A DNA stretch of 64,000 nucleotides from Coxiellaceae bacterium (GCA_029212885.1 JARGPC010000001.1:574068-638067); one strand, 5' to 3'; positions 8,485 to 17,639 are shown, counted from the first letter of the stretch. Notes: a model not told the origin generated them from the sequence alone. Translations and numbers: made by a program.

Positions 8485-8775
8485 TTACTGTATTTCGCTG
8501 GCAAAGTACGCCGCCGCTTTTTTTAGTATGTCACGCTCCTATTTAAGACGAATATTTTCCTTTCTAAGACGCTTTAATTCAGTCATGGAATCATCTGGTA
8601 AATTGCTTTTTTCAGCTTCAGAAGGATGAAATCGCTTTACCCAGCCATGCAATGTGCATTCATTAACGCCAAGCTCACGTGCTGTAGTGGATATCGGTTG
8701 GTCAGTATCATTTGCTAGCTTTGCTGACGACTGCTTGAATTCTAGTGAATAGCTTTTAATTTTACGTTTACTCAA
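8485..8775 (-). pseudogene. IS3-family orfA with a TAG nonsense codon
   Basis: The frame from 8775 encodes a helix-turn-helix protein (LGVNECTLHGWVKRF) and a leucine-zipper-like tail. It stops at TAG (8539-8541) after LRKENIRLK. Reading through, the frame continues with ERDILKKAAAYFASEIQ to a TAA at 8485-8487, which is the usual IS3 OrfA ending. A CAG-to-TAG change therefore shortens OrfA to 78 residues and removes the frameshift window from its translated part. Confidence 0.75.
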
Positions 8776-9050
8776 TTTGGTACACCTCCGGGCTAAATCA
8801 TTGTAATTTATTTGTCCGGCTTAGTGTAGCCCCATCACGTGTAAAAGACAGAAGTATGAATTAGCTAAATGAGTTTGTGTAGGTGGGGTTTAATTGACGC
8901 TTACTTGGCAACTGCAAAAGAACCTATTTCTTAGCTAAACTTTAAAACAATTGCTCTGCCTGCTAGCTAAAATTAAAATGAGGCCCTGTAGAGCAAATAA
9001 ATTGAGTAGAATGTACTTATCGGGTGATGCTTATAGTCATAAGCATATAG

Positions 9051-9863
9051 TTACCATATAGAGCGCCCACCATCAATCACCATATTATGACCAGTCATAT
9101 AACTTGAAGCATCTGAGCATAAGAATTGAATGGCTGAATGGTACTCATTTTTAGAGGCCATTCTACCCAATGGAATCATACTACTCACTTTAGTTACAAA
9201 GTCTTGCGGTTGATCAACATGTACTCCACCGGGTGATAGTGCATTTACACGCACATTCTTATCAGCCCAATAAGTAGCTAAATAACGAGTTAACCCTATC
9301 AATGCAGTCTTTATCACCGAATAAGTAACTGGCTTAACAGGTTGTTCATCATCTTGTAAAGTTTGATCTTTATATAACCTTTGGTCTGGTGCAATTACAG
9401 ATAAATCTGAAGCAATATTTAAAATAACGCCCTGATTCCTTTTGGCCATACAGGAGCCGAAATGCTGGCTACACAAGAATGCACCCGTTAGCCCTACACC
9501 TAATTGAAAATCCCATTGCTGTAATGATAAATTTTCCAATCGTGAGCCCTGTAAAATATCTATATTTTTTGAAACCTTAGGATCAATTGCTGCATTATTT
9601 ACTAGTATATCCACAGGATTAATCGATGATGCAGCTGATTGAATTGAATCCTTACTGGTTACATCCATTACCACACTTGAGACCTTATCAGCATATTCAG
9701 CTAATTCAGAAATAGCTCTATCTAATGCCGCATTATTTATGTCTGCTAATGTTACCTTTGATCCACACTCTAGCAATGCTCGAGCATGTTCTCTACCAAG
9801 CAACCCAGCACCACCTGTAATAAGCACATGTTTTTGCGTTAAATCAAATTGTGATGTTACCAT
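9051..9863 (-). CDS. SDR-family oxidoreductase
   Basis: This 270-residue classical short-chain dehydrogenase has the TGGAGLLG cofactor loop (16-23), NNAA at about 89-92, a Ser in NIASDLS (about 152) and the catalytic YSVIK (Tyr181, Lys185). The stretch between Ser and Tyr is longer than usual, as in SDRs near nonulosonic acid genes such as Campylobacter ptmA. Its start overlaps the next SDR by 7 bases. It is the last gene of a leftward operon that includes a NeuB-like synthase and a CMP transferase, so an oxidation or reduction on the way to, or on, that sugar acid is likely. Confidence 0.82.
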   Translation of the reverse strand: MVTSQFDLTQKHVLITGGAGLLGREHARALLECGSKVTLADINNAALDRAISELAEYADKVSSVVMDVTSKDSIQSAASSINPVDILVNNAAIDPKVSKNIDILQGSRLENLSLQQWDFQLGVGLTGAFLCSQHFGSCMAKRNQGVILNIASDLSVIAPDQRLYKDQTLQDDEQPVKPVTYSVIKTALIGLTRYLATYWADKNVRVNALSPGGVHVDQPQDFVTKVSSMIPLGRMASKNEYHSAIQFLCSDASSYMTGHNMVIDGGRSIW

Positions 9864-10618
9864 GAGCGCGTTTGTCCTCCATCTGCAACATATAGTCCAC
9901 CCGTAATAAATCCAGCTTTTGTAGAAGACAAAAACGCAACTAAATCACCAATTTCTTCTGGTGTAGCAAAACGCCCCAAAGGCACGTCCGTTTCCAACAT
10001 GGCCTTTACTTTTTCTGGGTTTTGTTTCTGCTTCATATGCCATGTTGAGTTGGGAAAAATAATATTTCCTGGAACAACCGCATTTATTCGCACACCCTCC
10101 TTACCTAAAGGTCGTGACAAACTTTTTATATAAGCATTTAGTGCCGCCTTTGCAGCTGTATAAACGGTTGGTGCACCAGGCACAGTTTCATTGCCACATA
10201 TAGATGAAACACAGATAATACAGCCTTCTGATGCAATCAAGTGTGGCTTCGCCCGTTGAATAATGTGAAATGCGGATAAAACGTTTTTATCCATCACACT
10301 CTGCCAATCACTTATCGTCTCATCGCCTGGCGGCGCTGATTTACCACTACCAACATTGCATACTAAAATATCCAATCGGCCATGGGTATCAATTACTTGT
10401 TGGATGGTTCTATCAACCATCACTTCGTCGCACATATCCCCAACAATATAATTTGTTTTTCTGCCTATGCTGTTAGCGGCTTTAATCAATGATGATTCGT
10501 TTCGACCATTGACAATCACATCACAACCCTCACGCCCCAAAACACTGGCTATACCATAACCTACACCTTGTGATGCGCCCGTAACTAAGGCTACTTTATC
10601 TTTTAAATTCAAATCCAT
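9857..10618 (-). CDS. SDR-family oxidoreductase (FabG-like)
   Basis: The 253-residue protein is a classical SDR with TGASQGVG (13-20), a Ser in CVSSICG (about 138), YTAAK (Tyr153, Lys157) and a typical C-terminal TGGLYVADGG. It resembles FabG and 3-ketoacyl or sugar dehydrogenases; the motifs alone do not tell substrate. It overlaps both neighbours by a few bases, so the operon is tightly coupled. Two successive SDRs with an isomerase and a CMP transferase suggest stereochemical editing, that is oxidation then re-reduction, of a sugar or sugar acid. Confidence 0.82.
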   Translation of the reverse strand: MDLNLKDKVALVTGASQGVGYGIASVLGREGCDVIVNGRNESSLIKAANSIGRKTNYIVGDMCDEVMVDRTIQQVIDTHGRLDILVCNVGSGKSAPPGDETISDWQSVMDKNVLSAFHIIQRAKPHLIASEGCIICVSSICGNETVPGAPTVYTAAKAALNAYIKSLSRPLGKEGVRINAVVPGNIIFPNSTWHMKQKQNPEKVKAMLETDVPLGRFATPEEIGDLVAFLSSTKAGFITGGLYVADGGQTRSW

Positions 10619-11433
10619 TGCTTTACCATTTCTCTATAGTTACACAGCACTTCTAAATGGCTTTCATTGGTAGCTCTAGCGGTTTGCAATATGTAGCGGC
10701 CCAGATACCCTGCCTGTTTAAGTCTGGAGAACACTGTTTTTAAATCCACATTGCCCTGCCCAAGCGGCACGGTAGTTCCACCCAACACCCTATCTTTTAT
10801 ATGAACATTGAGTATTCGATTAGAATAAGTATTAATTTCTTCGACAGGATCATAACCCAGCGCTGCGCTATTGCCTATATCATAGTTTATGCCATATATA
10901 TCAGAGGGTAATTTATCTATAAATTGCTTTAGCGGCAACGGCTCATAATCTGACTCAAAAGCAATTTTAACTCCAGTGGTTCGAATAATAGTTTCAGCAC
11001 TGTTTAAGATGCTTATCAGTTTTTGTTCATCCGCTTGAGATTGAAGACTTCCATTATCAACCAATGGTACAACTAAAATTTCTATATTTAATTTTTGGCA
11101 GCTACCAAGCACGTTTAGAAAAGTATCAAACAAAGCAGAACACTCTGACTCATGATTTGCTTTGTAAAAGGGGGCCTGCATACAAAAATCACCTGTCAGT
11201 GACGGAATTGATAAATTAAACTGTTCACATAACTGTTTAATTTCAATCTGTCCAGCTTCGGTCATTAGCGGGTTGCTATACAAGTCATCATCATCAAGCG
11301 TCCACTCCATTGTAAAAAAACCACCCTCACTGGCTTGTTGAAATTCTTGCCGCCAGTGCTGCCATGGAAAAGCTTGAATTTTCTCATCCACAATGGGGGA
11401 TAACCGACCCTGAATAAAACCAATATCAGTCAT
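10609..11433 (-). CDS. TIM-barrel sugar phosphate isomerase/epimerase
   Basis: This 274-residue protein has the AP-endonuclease-2/xylose-isomerase-like barrel. Likely metal ligands are the Glu in IAFESD, the Asp/Asn region of NYDIGNS and the His in NVHIKDR, in the order seen in sugar epimerases. It starts 8 bases inside the preceding aminotransferase gene. With the neighbouring SDRs it could epimerise a keto-sugar or sugar phosphate feeding the NeuB-like synthase. Comparable isomerases occur beside CMP-nonulosonate genes in other glycan loci, but this member cannot be assigned a substrate. Confidence 0.75.
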   Translation of the reverse strand: MTDIGFIQGRLSPIVDEKIQAFPWQHWRQEFQQASEGGFFTMEWTLDDDDLYSNPLMTEAGQIEIKQLCEQFNLSIPSLTGDFCMQAPFYKANHESECSALFDTFLNVLGSCQKLNIEILVVPLVDNGSLQSQADEQKLISILNSAETIIRTTGVKIAFESDYEPLPLKQFIDKLPSDIYGINYDIGNSAALGYDPVEEINTYSNRILNVHIKDRVLGGTTVPLGQGNVDLKTVFSRLKQAGYLGRYILQTARATNESHLEVLCNYREMVKQWI

Positions 11434-12418
11434 CTATTGTCTCAAATTGATACGGTGATGGCGCTTTAACGTTAGGCTCAGATAACTCTTTGGCATAATC
11501 CTTAATTTGCTGTTCAATATCAACACCAACATTATCACTCCATTGATGCAGTAGTCGCTGTGTAACAGCCCCTTTACAACCAGCTCCAATTTTGCCGCCA
11601 TTTAAACCGGTTACTGGTAATATGCAAAAAGGTGTAGCTGTCATAAAGGCTTCATCTGCCATCATGACATCAAATGGTTCTATATTTTTTTCAACACAAG
11701 GAATACCTAGTTGCTCCGCTAATTCGAATATATAAGCACGGCTAATGCCTCGCAATATATTTCTTGGCTCTGGCGTAATAATCACATTATCTTTAACAAT
11801 AAAAAAGTTATCGCCGGTTCCTTCGGCAACAAAACCATCAGGATCTAACAATAATGCCCAGTTATTTTCACCTTTACACTGTGCTACTTCGATATTCGCC
11901 ATCATATAATGGATACGGCTGCGGTTTTTAACTTTTGGCTCTAACAAGCTGGCGGGTATTGCTCTCTGTGAAGGAATAACTGCATTGATGCCCATATCAA
12001 AGAGCGGAGCCATAGCAGCAACCGTCCATTTTAATGGGAAATCTGCAATCACAACGGTTGGCTGCATCACCCCACCGAATACTGGGGCATAAAGTGATAA
12101 AGGGCCTCGGCTAATATTAATCATCAAACGGTGCTCATCATTATTATTAAATAATGGTTCGTTTGCTTCTATGGTTTGTTGGCATGCGGCTTCCAGTTCA
12201 TCGATAGTCATTTTAAACGGGATATGCGCATAACGCACAGATTCCAGCAAACGTTGCAAATGTTCCCGTAATTTAAATTGTTTTTTATTAAACGAGCGAG
12301 TCATTTCAAATACCATGTCACCAAACATCAGCGCTGAGTCATAAATTGAAATTTTGGCATCCAGCTCTTTTACAAGCTCACCATTCATATAAACAACGCG
12401 ACCGGATTCTTTAATCAT
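11426..12418 (-). CDS. Class IV (fold IV) PLP aminotransferase, IlvE/Dat-like
   Basis: The 330-residue protein belongs to fold-type IV PLP enzymes, like branched-chain and D-amino acid transaminases and aminodeoxychorismate lyase. A Lys in EPKVKNRSR is the probable PLP lysine, and VAEGTGDNFF holds the conserved Glu. An extended C-terminal tail (about 30 residues) is unusual. Finding this fold, rather than the DegT type, inside a sugar-acid operon is odd. It could aminate a keto acid to make an amino acid substituent, or aminate the sugar acid itself. Its stop overlaps the next gene, so it is part of the operon. Confidence 0.78.
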   Translation of the reverse strand: MIKESGRVVYMNGELVKELDAKISIYDSALMFGDMVFEMTRSFNKKQFKLREHLQRLLESVRYAHIPFKMTIDELEAACQQTIEANEPLFNNNDEHRLMINISRGPLSLYAPVFGGVMQPTVVIADFPLKWTVAAMAPLFDMGINAVIPSQRAIPASLLEPKVKNRSRIHYMMANIEVAQCKGENNWALLLDPDGFVAEGTGDNFFIVKDNVIITPEPRNILRGISRAYIFELAEQLGIPCVEKNIEPFDVMMADEAFMTATPFCILPVTGLNGGKIGAGCKGAVTQRLLHQWSDNVGVDIEQQIKDYAKELSEPNVKAPSPYQFETIDD

Positions 12419-13125
12419 AACGCTACCCTTTCTAATTGCAGTAATCTCTCTTTAAACAATGTTTCACAGAGTGAAAAATCCTTATCATTATCTATCTCAA
12501 AGCTTTTCCAGAAATCCATTAGAGAAAAACCAATTTTTCCACCCAACCGATTATTGTGTTTTTTTAACACCTCAGGAAGAAACAAATAAAATGAACCATT
12601 CTCAACAAGTTGAGGATGCCTATCTTGTCTCCTACCACGATCCTTGTAATCATAGTTAATGCTTTCCAGCTCACCTGATGACCGCTCCTGCCAAATTAAA
12701 AAATCCTCTAAAACGGCTGCTGAAAACAGTGAATCATATGATTGCTTGAAAAATATTGAAATTGCGTGGTCAATATCCTCACTTTCGCGCAAAGGTGATG
12801 TGGCTTGAAGCCCCAATAAAGCATCATACTCAATAGAATGTAACGCAAAATACTCAACCGCGTGCTTCCATGCTGATTCTGATGAGGCCGTATCATTTGA
12901 AATATTATCGGGTCGTTTGATGCTATTTGCACCATATCTCAAGGCTACATCCAGTATCTCGTCATCATCTGAGCTAACCCAAACCGATGAAACATGCTCA
13001 GCTTCCTTCGCCTGCTCAATTGACCAAGCCAACAAAGGTTTACCACAAAAATCTAAAACATTCTTTCGCGGCAAGCCTTTTGAACCACCCCTAGCTGGTA
13101 TAACAGCTACGACACGGTTTCGCAT
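12415..13125 (-). CDS. CMP-sugar synthetase (acylneuraminate cytidylyltransferase family)
   Basis: This 236-residue enzyme would transfer CMP from CTP to a 2-keto-3-deoxy sugar acid. The N-terminal IPARGGSKGLPRKN nucleotide loop (9-22), LQATSPLRE and a C-terminal segment with FEIDNDKDF are standard for NeuA/PseF/LegF proteins. It overlaps the NeuB-like synthase gene by 19 bases and follows it in the operon. Together they define a pathway for a CMP-activated nonulosonic-type acid. Its exact substrate cannot be told from the sequence. A second, different family member lies at 38295-39005. Confidence 0.88.
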   Translation of the reverse strand: MRNRVVAVIPARGGSKGLPRKNVLDFCGKPLLAWSIEQAKEAEHVSSVWVSSDDDEILDVALRYGANSIKRPDNISNDTASSESAWKHAVEYFALHSIEYDALLGLQATSPLRESEDIDHAISIFFKQSYDSLFSAAVLEDFLIWQERSSGELESINYDYKDRGRRQDRHPQLVENGSFYLFLPEVLKKHNNRLGGKIGFSLMDFWKSFEIDNDKDFSLCETLFKERLLQLERVAL

Positions 13126-13961
13126 GCAGGCACCTCTACACGTAATTTATTTCTAACCACTGTTTCAGCCTCAGAAATAATCTTTTTATCGCTACCCAAA
13201 ATACCTGGCACAGCCCTAACAGCCTCCACAAAATTCTTAAGTGCATGTGTTTCAATCGAAGCTGATTGATCTGATCCATACATGGCCCTATCTAAAGTAA
13301 TGTGCCTCTCTAAAGAGGTAGCACCAAGCGCTACAGCAGTAATACATACCTTAATTAAACTGCTTTCATGACCAGAATACCCCACATCACAACCATAGCG
13401 TTGACGCAGCATCGGTATGCATCGTAAGTTTGCATCTTTATCTTGCATTGGGTAAGTGCTGTTACAATGCATAAGCTCAAACGGGCAATTTTCTTTTTTA
13501 AATAACTCTACCACTTGGTCTATTTCCTCAAGCGTGGCCATGCCAGTAGATATAAAAGTTTTCTTTTTTTCTTGCGCTATACATTGAAGAAGCGGCCAGT
13601 TAGCCAGCATGGCAGATGCTACTTTGTTATATAAACAACCAAAGGTGGCCATATCTTTTTGTGCTTGCACATCCCAGGCCGATGCAAACCAGTCCATGCC
13701 TAGTGTCTTACAATATACATCAATCTCACGGTACTGATCTAACGAAAATTCTAGGCCTTGTTTTTGTGCGCGTTGTGTAGTTCCCCATGGGCTCTCTCTG
13801 GGGCTGTCTAAATAATCCTTGGTATATACAGCATCCAGTGTGCGCTTTTGAAACTTCACAGCATCAAATCCAGCCTCACAGGCTGATTTAATCATTTTTT
13901 TTGCTAAATCGATATCACCATTGTGATTTATGCCTATCTCTGCAATTAAATACAAACCCAT
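13107..13961 (-). CDS. NeuB-family sugar acid synthase lacking the SAF domain
   Basis: This 284-residue TIM barrel condenses a hexose or hexosamine derivative with phosphoenolpyruvate. The family signature is clear: IAEIGINHNG (6-15), AVKFQKR (34-40), GYSGHE (194-199) and LERHITLDR (217-225); His199 and His220 are the expected metal ligands. Usual NeuB, LegI and PseI proteins are about 340 residues, with a C-terminal antifreeze-like (SAF) domain that closes the neighbouring active site. Here the protein ends soon after the barrel. A KdsC-like phosphatase gene next door would suit a phosphorylated product, as in Kdn-9-phosphate or Kdo-8-phosphate routes. Confidence 0.85.
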   Translation of the reverse strand: MGLYLIAEIGINHNGDIDLAKKMIKSACEAGFDAVKFQKRTLDAVYTKDYLDSPRESPWGTTQRAQKQGLEFSLDQYREIDVYCKTLGMDWFASAWDVQAQKDMATFGCLYNKVASAMLANWPLLQCIAQEKKKTFISTGMATLEEIDQVVELFKKENCPFELMHCNSTYPMQDKDANLRCIPMLRQRYGCDVGYSGHESSLIKVCITAVALGATSLERHITLDRAMYGSDQSASIETHALKNFVEAVRAVPGILGSDKKIISEAETVVRNKLRVEVPACETVS

Positions 13962-14014
13962 TTTTGAACTCCTTTTTAATAGTCAGTTATTTCCCTAAGA
14001 ACCTTTACCCGACC

Positions 14015-14569
14015 TTATGCATGTATAATTTCTCGCATTGAGAAGCGAGTGTCGTTATTAATATTTAACAAATCTTCAACAAAGGCCCTGACAAATCCTT
14101 CACCACCATTTTGTGGCATAACCTTAGTTGCGGCAGATTTTATCATACTATGTGCATCGTTTGGAACCACAGAATATTTTGCTGCTTGAATTGCTTGGAG
14201 ATCATTTAAATCGTTTCCTAAATATATTAAGCCGTTAAATGGATGATCATCATTAGGCCGTTTTTCAGCAAAATATGTACGCAAAAATAGCAATTTATTA
14301 CCAACACCCTGCTTATATTCGAGTTGCAATTTTTTGGCTCTCATGGCAACAACCGGGTTTTTCTCTGTTGAAAGTATAAAAAAATCCGCTTTTAATTTGC
14401 CTCGTTTTTTATATTCGCGCAGGAAATCAATAGCCAAGCCATCAGCGCGATCACACCTCACCGATTCACGGCCGGTTTCATCGACATAAACTTTGTTGTC
14501 TGTAAAAACACCATCAAAATCGAAAACAACAGTATGAATATCTTTTAAATTTAGAGCTTGTAACCCCAC
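14015..14569 (-). CDS. KdsC-like HAD phosphatase
   Basis: The 184-residue protein has a short cap-less HAD core: FDFDGVFTDN (about 16-25) with the nucleophile and acid Asp, a Ser-Thr segment ILSTEKN, and YLGNDLNDLQA with the metal-binding Asp pair. This is the pattern of Kdo-8-phosphate phosphatase and the phosphatase modules seen with NeuA. A GTG start at 14569 overlaps the TAG of the dehydratase gene by one base. Beside the NeuB-like synthase it most likely dephosphorylates the sugar-acid phosphate before CMP activation. Confidence 0.82.
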   Translation of the reverse strand: MGLQALNLKDIHTVVFDFDGVFTDNKVYVDETGRESVRCDRADGLAIDFLREYKKRGKLKADFFILSTEKNPVVAMRAKKLQLEYKQGVGNKLLFLRTYFAEKRPNDDHPFNGLIYLGNDLNDLQAIQAAKYSVVPNDAHSMIKSAATKVMPQNGGEGFVRAFVEDLLNINNDTRFSMREIIHA

Positions 14570-16407
14570 TACACCACCTCATAAGTAATAGATGTATTTT
14601 CACTGATCTCTTTCAACAAACGCCTAGATAATTCCACTTCATTATTAATTGACGCATCCTGTAATCTTAATAAATCAACCATAAATTCTTGAGTATTCAC
14701 CATCCCATTTGCAACAGCAATAAATATTTTATCATTATTAGTTTTCTTCAGCTCTTCGTGGTTATAAAATAAGGTCTCATGCAAACGCTCCCCTTCTCGC
14801 AATCCTGTATATTTAATTGCAATATCTGATAGGCTCATCCCCATCAGTCGGATCATTTGCTCAGCAAGAAACTTGATACTTATTGGCTCACCCATATCTA
14901 ATACGAATATCTCACTGCCCTGCCCCTGGGTCCCGGCTTGTAGTATAAGCTGAGCCGCCTCAGGTATTGTCATAAAATAGCGCGTGGCATCGGGATGAGT
15001 TACCGTAACCGGGCCATTTTTGCGAATCTGCTCCTCAAACAATGGTATGACACTGCCTACCGAGCCTAACACATTACCAAATCGAACAGTAATAAATTGT
15101 GTACTTGAATTGGCTGCATAGTATTGACAAATTTTCTCAGCAATACATTTTGTCGTACCCATAGTGTTGCAAGGATTTACCGCCTTATCCGTTGAAATCA
15201 TCACAAACTGTCCAACATTATTTCTACTTGCCAGTTCTGCAATTATTTTTGTGCCAATCACATTATTTTTTACTGCTCTACAGACCTGATTTTCAAGTAG
15301 TGGTACATGCTTATAAGCTGCCGCATGAAAAATTATTTCAATCTTTTCTTCTGAAAATATTTTTTCCATCTCTGTAGTGTCAGCAATACTAACCAACATA
15401 GGCATAATATGTATTTCTGGAAATTCTATATTTATATCTTGGCAAATTTTAAATAAGTTAAATTCTGCATGCTCTATAATTAATATTTTCTTTGGATTAT
15501 ACGCAGCAATTTGCATACACAACTCCGAGCCAATTGACCCTCCGCCGCCAGTTATTGCTACAATTTTGTTTTTTAATAACTCCTCTACACCTTGCTGGTT
15601 TAACTTAACCGGCTCACGGCACAACAAATCGTTAATTGAAACCTCTCGCAGCGCTGCAGTACGAACTCCTCCACTCACCATTTCACGCACACTAGGCAAG
15701 ATACGACACGGTATATTGGCCTCTTGTGTATACATGAAAATCTCACTAACCTTTGCAGATTCGATCGAAGGAATAGCTATAACAATTAAATCTATTTTAT
15801 AGGTATTGACCAGGCCTGGAATATCATTGCATTTGCCCTTCACTCGTATACCATGTAACTCCCTATTTTGTAACTTATCATCATCATCGACCAACAACAC
15901 TGGAAGCACTTTATCTTTTTGATGCGTTAACATCTCTCGCACTACTAACTCACCTGCGTCACCCGCGCCAACAATCAAAACACGACTCACTAAAGAATTT
16001 TTCCCTTTTCTGTAGCTAAAATAATTCCTATAAAAAACCCTGCCTGATATCATGGTTGCGACTAAAATCAATGCATATATCACAAACACCTTAGCTGAAA
16101 TCATAGCAAAATAGCCCATTGCATGTATTACTAATGCTAATGCGGTCGTAGTTAAACTTGATTTGAGTATCTTAAATGCATCCTTGACAGAGATAAAGTG
16201 CCAATACCCCCTATACACACCAAATATATAATTGCAGAACAACTGCAGTAATGTGATAGTTAACATTGCTATCAGCAATTGCTTTTCATAACTTAGTAAT
16301 AAACCAACCGTATTCCTGTGTAATATTACAGAAAAAGTAACTGCACCTAACGCTGCCAAAGTGTCATAAGTTAAAATAATAACTCTCTTTTTTGCTATAC
16401 TTAGCAT
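14569..16407 (-). CDS. Membrane UDP-HexNAc 4,6-dehydratase (PglF/WbpM/FlaA1 type)
   Basis: The protein has four hydrophobic helices in the first 130 residues, a first Rossmann-like domain (VGAGDAG), then a second, catalytic SDR domain with GGGGSIGSE, ISTDKAVNP and the MGTTK motif in which Met replaces the catalytic Tyr of ordinary SDRs. This is the signature of inner-membrane UDP-GlcNAc 4,6-dehydratases that open routes to bacillosamine, QuiNAc and related sugars. I prefer the ATG at 16407 (612 residues), because AAGGAG lies 8 bases upstream; a TTG at 16425 would add six residues. The DegT aminotransferase upstream is its probable partner. Confidence 0.9.
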   Translation of the reverse strand: MLSIAKKRVIILTYDTLAALGAVTFSVILHRNTVGLLLSYEKQLLIAMLTITLLQLFCNYIFGVYRGYWHFISVKDAFKILKSSLTTTALALVIHAMGYFAMISAKVFVIYALILVATMISGRVFYRNYFSYRKGKNSLVSRVLIVGAGDAGELVVREMLTHQKDKVLPVLLVDDDDKLQNRELHGIRVKGKCNDIPGLVNTYKIDLIVIAIPSIESAKVSEIFMYTQEANIPCRILPSVREMVSGGVRTAALREVSINDLLCREPVKLNQQGVEELLKNKIVAITGGGGSIGSELCMQIAAYNPKKILIIEHAEFNLFKICQDINIEFPEIHIMPMLVSIADTTEMEKIFSEEKIEIIFHAAAYKHVPLLENQVCRAVKNNVIGTKIIAELASRNNVGQFVMISTDKAVNPCNTMGTTKCIAEKICQYYAANSSTQFITVRFGNVLGSVGSVIPLFEEQIRKNGPVTVTHPDATRYFMTIPEAAQLILQAGTQGQGSEIFVLDMGEPISIKFLAEQMIRLMGMSLSDIAIKYTGLREGERLHETLFYNHEELKKTNNDKIFIAVANGMVNTQEFMVDLLRLQDASINNEVELSRRLLKEISENTSITYEVV

Positions 16408-16448
16408 CCCTGCTCCTTCACCCAAATTAATTTAGAAAAGTAAAGCCA

Positions 16449-17630
16449 TCAAACATTAATATCGCTTTCAATCTTTCTGTGGGAAAATACACTATCAAAC
16501 ACATCCAAGGCAGGCTGAATTTCACCCATGTTATGATGTATCGGTATCATCAACGTATTATCTGTTAAATATTCTGCGTTTTTTAAGCTTTGCTTTGGTT
16601 TTAAATCATATTTTTCAAAACATTTTTCTTTATATATCTCTGAACAGCTGCCAACAAAGCATTTAACTCCCGCTTGATTGATTTCTGCCATTATTTTATC
16701 ACGACAAATGCCCTGCTTTACTAGCTCAGGGGAAAGCACAATGTAATATTTATAGAAGCTATGCTCGATATCATTCGCCACTATAGGAAGCATTAGCCCA
16801 TTATATTTTTCCAGTTTTTCATTAATCTTGATTGCTACAGCGCGCCTTTTTAATAACCAACCATCTAGTTTCATTAATTGCTTGCGACCAATGGCCGCTT
16901 GCATTTCTGTCATACGCCAATTGGTTCCAAAATCCTCATGCAACCAACGAAAACCTACAGCGTGCTTAGTATTATATACTACATCATATGATTTCCCATG
17001 ATCTTTAAATGACCACGCCCTTTGCCACAAAGCTTTATCGTTTGTTGTAATCAAACCACCTTCACCACCCGTGGTCATAATTTTATCTTGGCAGAACGAA
17101 AAAGCATTAATGTGTCCCCAGCTTCCAACCTTTTTGCCTTTATAGCTTGCGCCATGCGCCTGTGCACAATCTTCAATAACAAATAGACCTTTATCATTTG
17201 CCAATCGCATAATTTCATTCATTTCACATGGCCATCCACCCAAGTGAACACAGATAATTGCTCTAGTATTTGGCGTTATAGCTGCCTCTATCGTCTCGGC
17301 TGTAATATTTTGTGAGAGTAAATCAACATCAGCAAATATAGGTTTTGCACCTCGCATAACAACACTACTCGCCGTTGCAACAAACGTTTTCGGACTTACT
17401 ATAACCTCGTCGCCCCCCCCTATACCAAGCGCATACAATGCTAATTCAAGTGCCACTGTGCCATTTGCAACAGCAACTCCATATTGACATTCATGGTAGC
17501 TCGCGAACTCTTTTTCAAAATTTCGCCCTTCATTGCCAGTCCAATAATTAACATGCCCTGTACGCAAAACACTTCGCACTGCCTCTATTTCGTCTTCTTC
17601 AAAATAAGGCCAGCTTGAACTGTTATTCAT
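16449..17630 (-). CDS. DegT/DnrJ/EryC1-type sugar aminotransferase
   Basis: This 393-residue PLP enzyme aminates a 4-keto nucleotide sugar. EDCAQAHGA contains the Asp that contacts PLP, and FSFCQDKIMTTGGEGG contains the Schiff-base Lys. The N-terminal FEKEFASYHE and VANGTVALELAL blocks are typical. Lying directly upstream of the 4,6-dehydratase in the same operon, it probably converts UDP-4-keto-6-deoxy-HexNAc to a 4-amino sugar, as PglE does. The following HAD and ATP-grasp genes may act on the amino group. It is one of three DegT-type enzymes in the window. Confidence 0.88.
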   Translation of the reverse strand: MNNSSSWPYFEEDEIEAVRSVLRTGHVNYWTGNEGRNFEKEFASYHECQYGVAVANGTVALELALYALGIGGGDEVIVSPKTFVATASSVVMRGAKPIFADVDLLSQNITAETIEAAITPNTRAIICVHLGGWPCEMNEIMRLANDKGLFVIEDCAQAHGASYKGKKVGSWGHINAFSFCQDKIMTTGGEGGLITTNDKALWQRAWSFKDHGKSYDVVYNTKHAVGFRWLHEDFGTNWRMTEMQAAIGRKQLMKLDGWLLKRRAVAIKINEKLEKYNGLMLPIVANDIEHSFYKYYIVLSPELVKQGICRDKIMAEINQAGVKCFVGSCSEIYKEKCFEKYDLKPKQSLKNAEYLTDNTLMIPIHHNMGEIQPALDVFDSVFSHRKIESDINV

Positions 17631-17639
17631 AATAATTCC

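Larger units (their letters stand above)
7595..8837 (-). mobile_element. IS3-family insertion sequence (about 1.24 kb)
   Basis: Imperfect terminal repeats beginning TGATG and containing ACACT and CCGGACA mark the ends at about 7595 and 8837. Inside are orfA and orfB in the IS3 arrangement on the minus strand, with an A7G slippery run (8518-8524 on the plus strand as T7) where programmed -1 frameshifting would fuse them. I see no matching target-site duplication (left flank ACCT, right flank CGTG), in line with rearrangement after insertion. orfA has a nonsense codon, so the element is probably no longer autonomous. Confidence 0.8.

Noticed and set aside
7591-8841. Target-site duplication around the IS3-family element
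   Set aside because: The flanks ACCT and CGTG do not match at 3 or 4 bases, so none is claimed.
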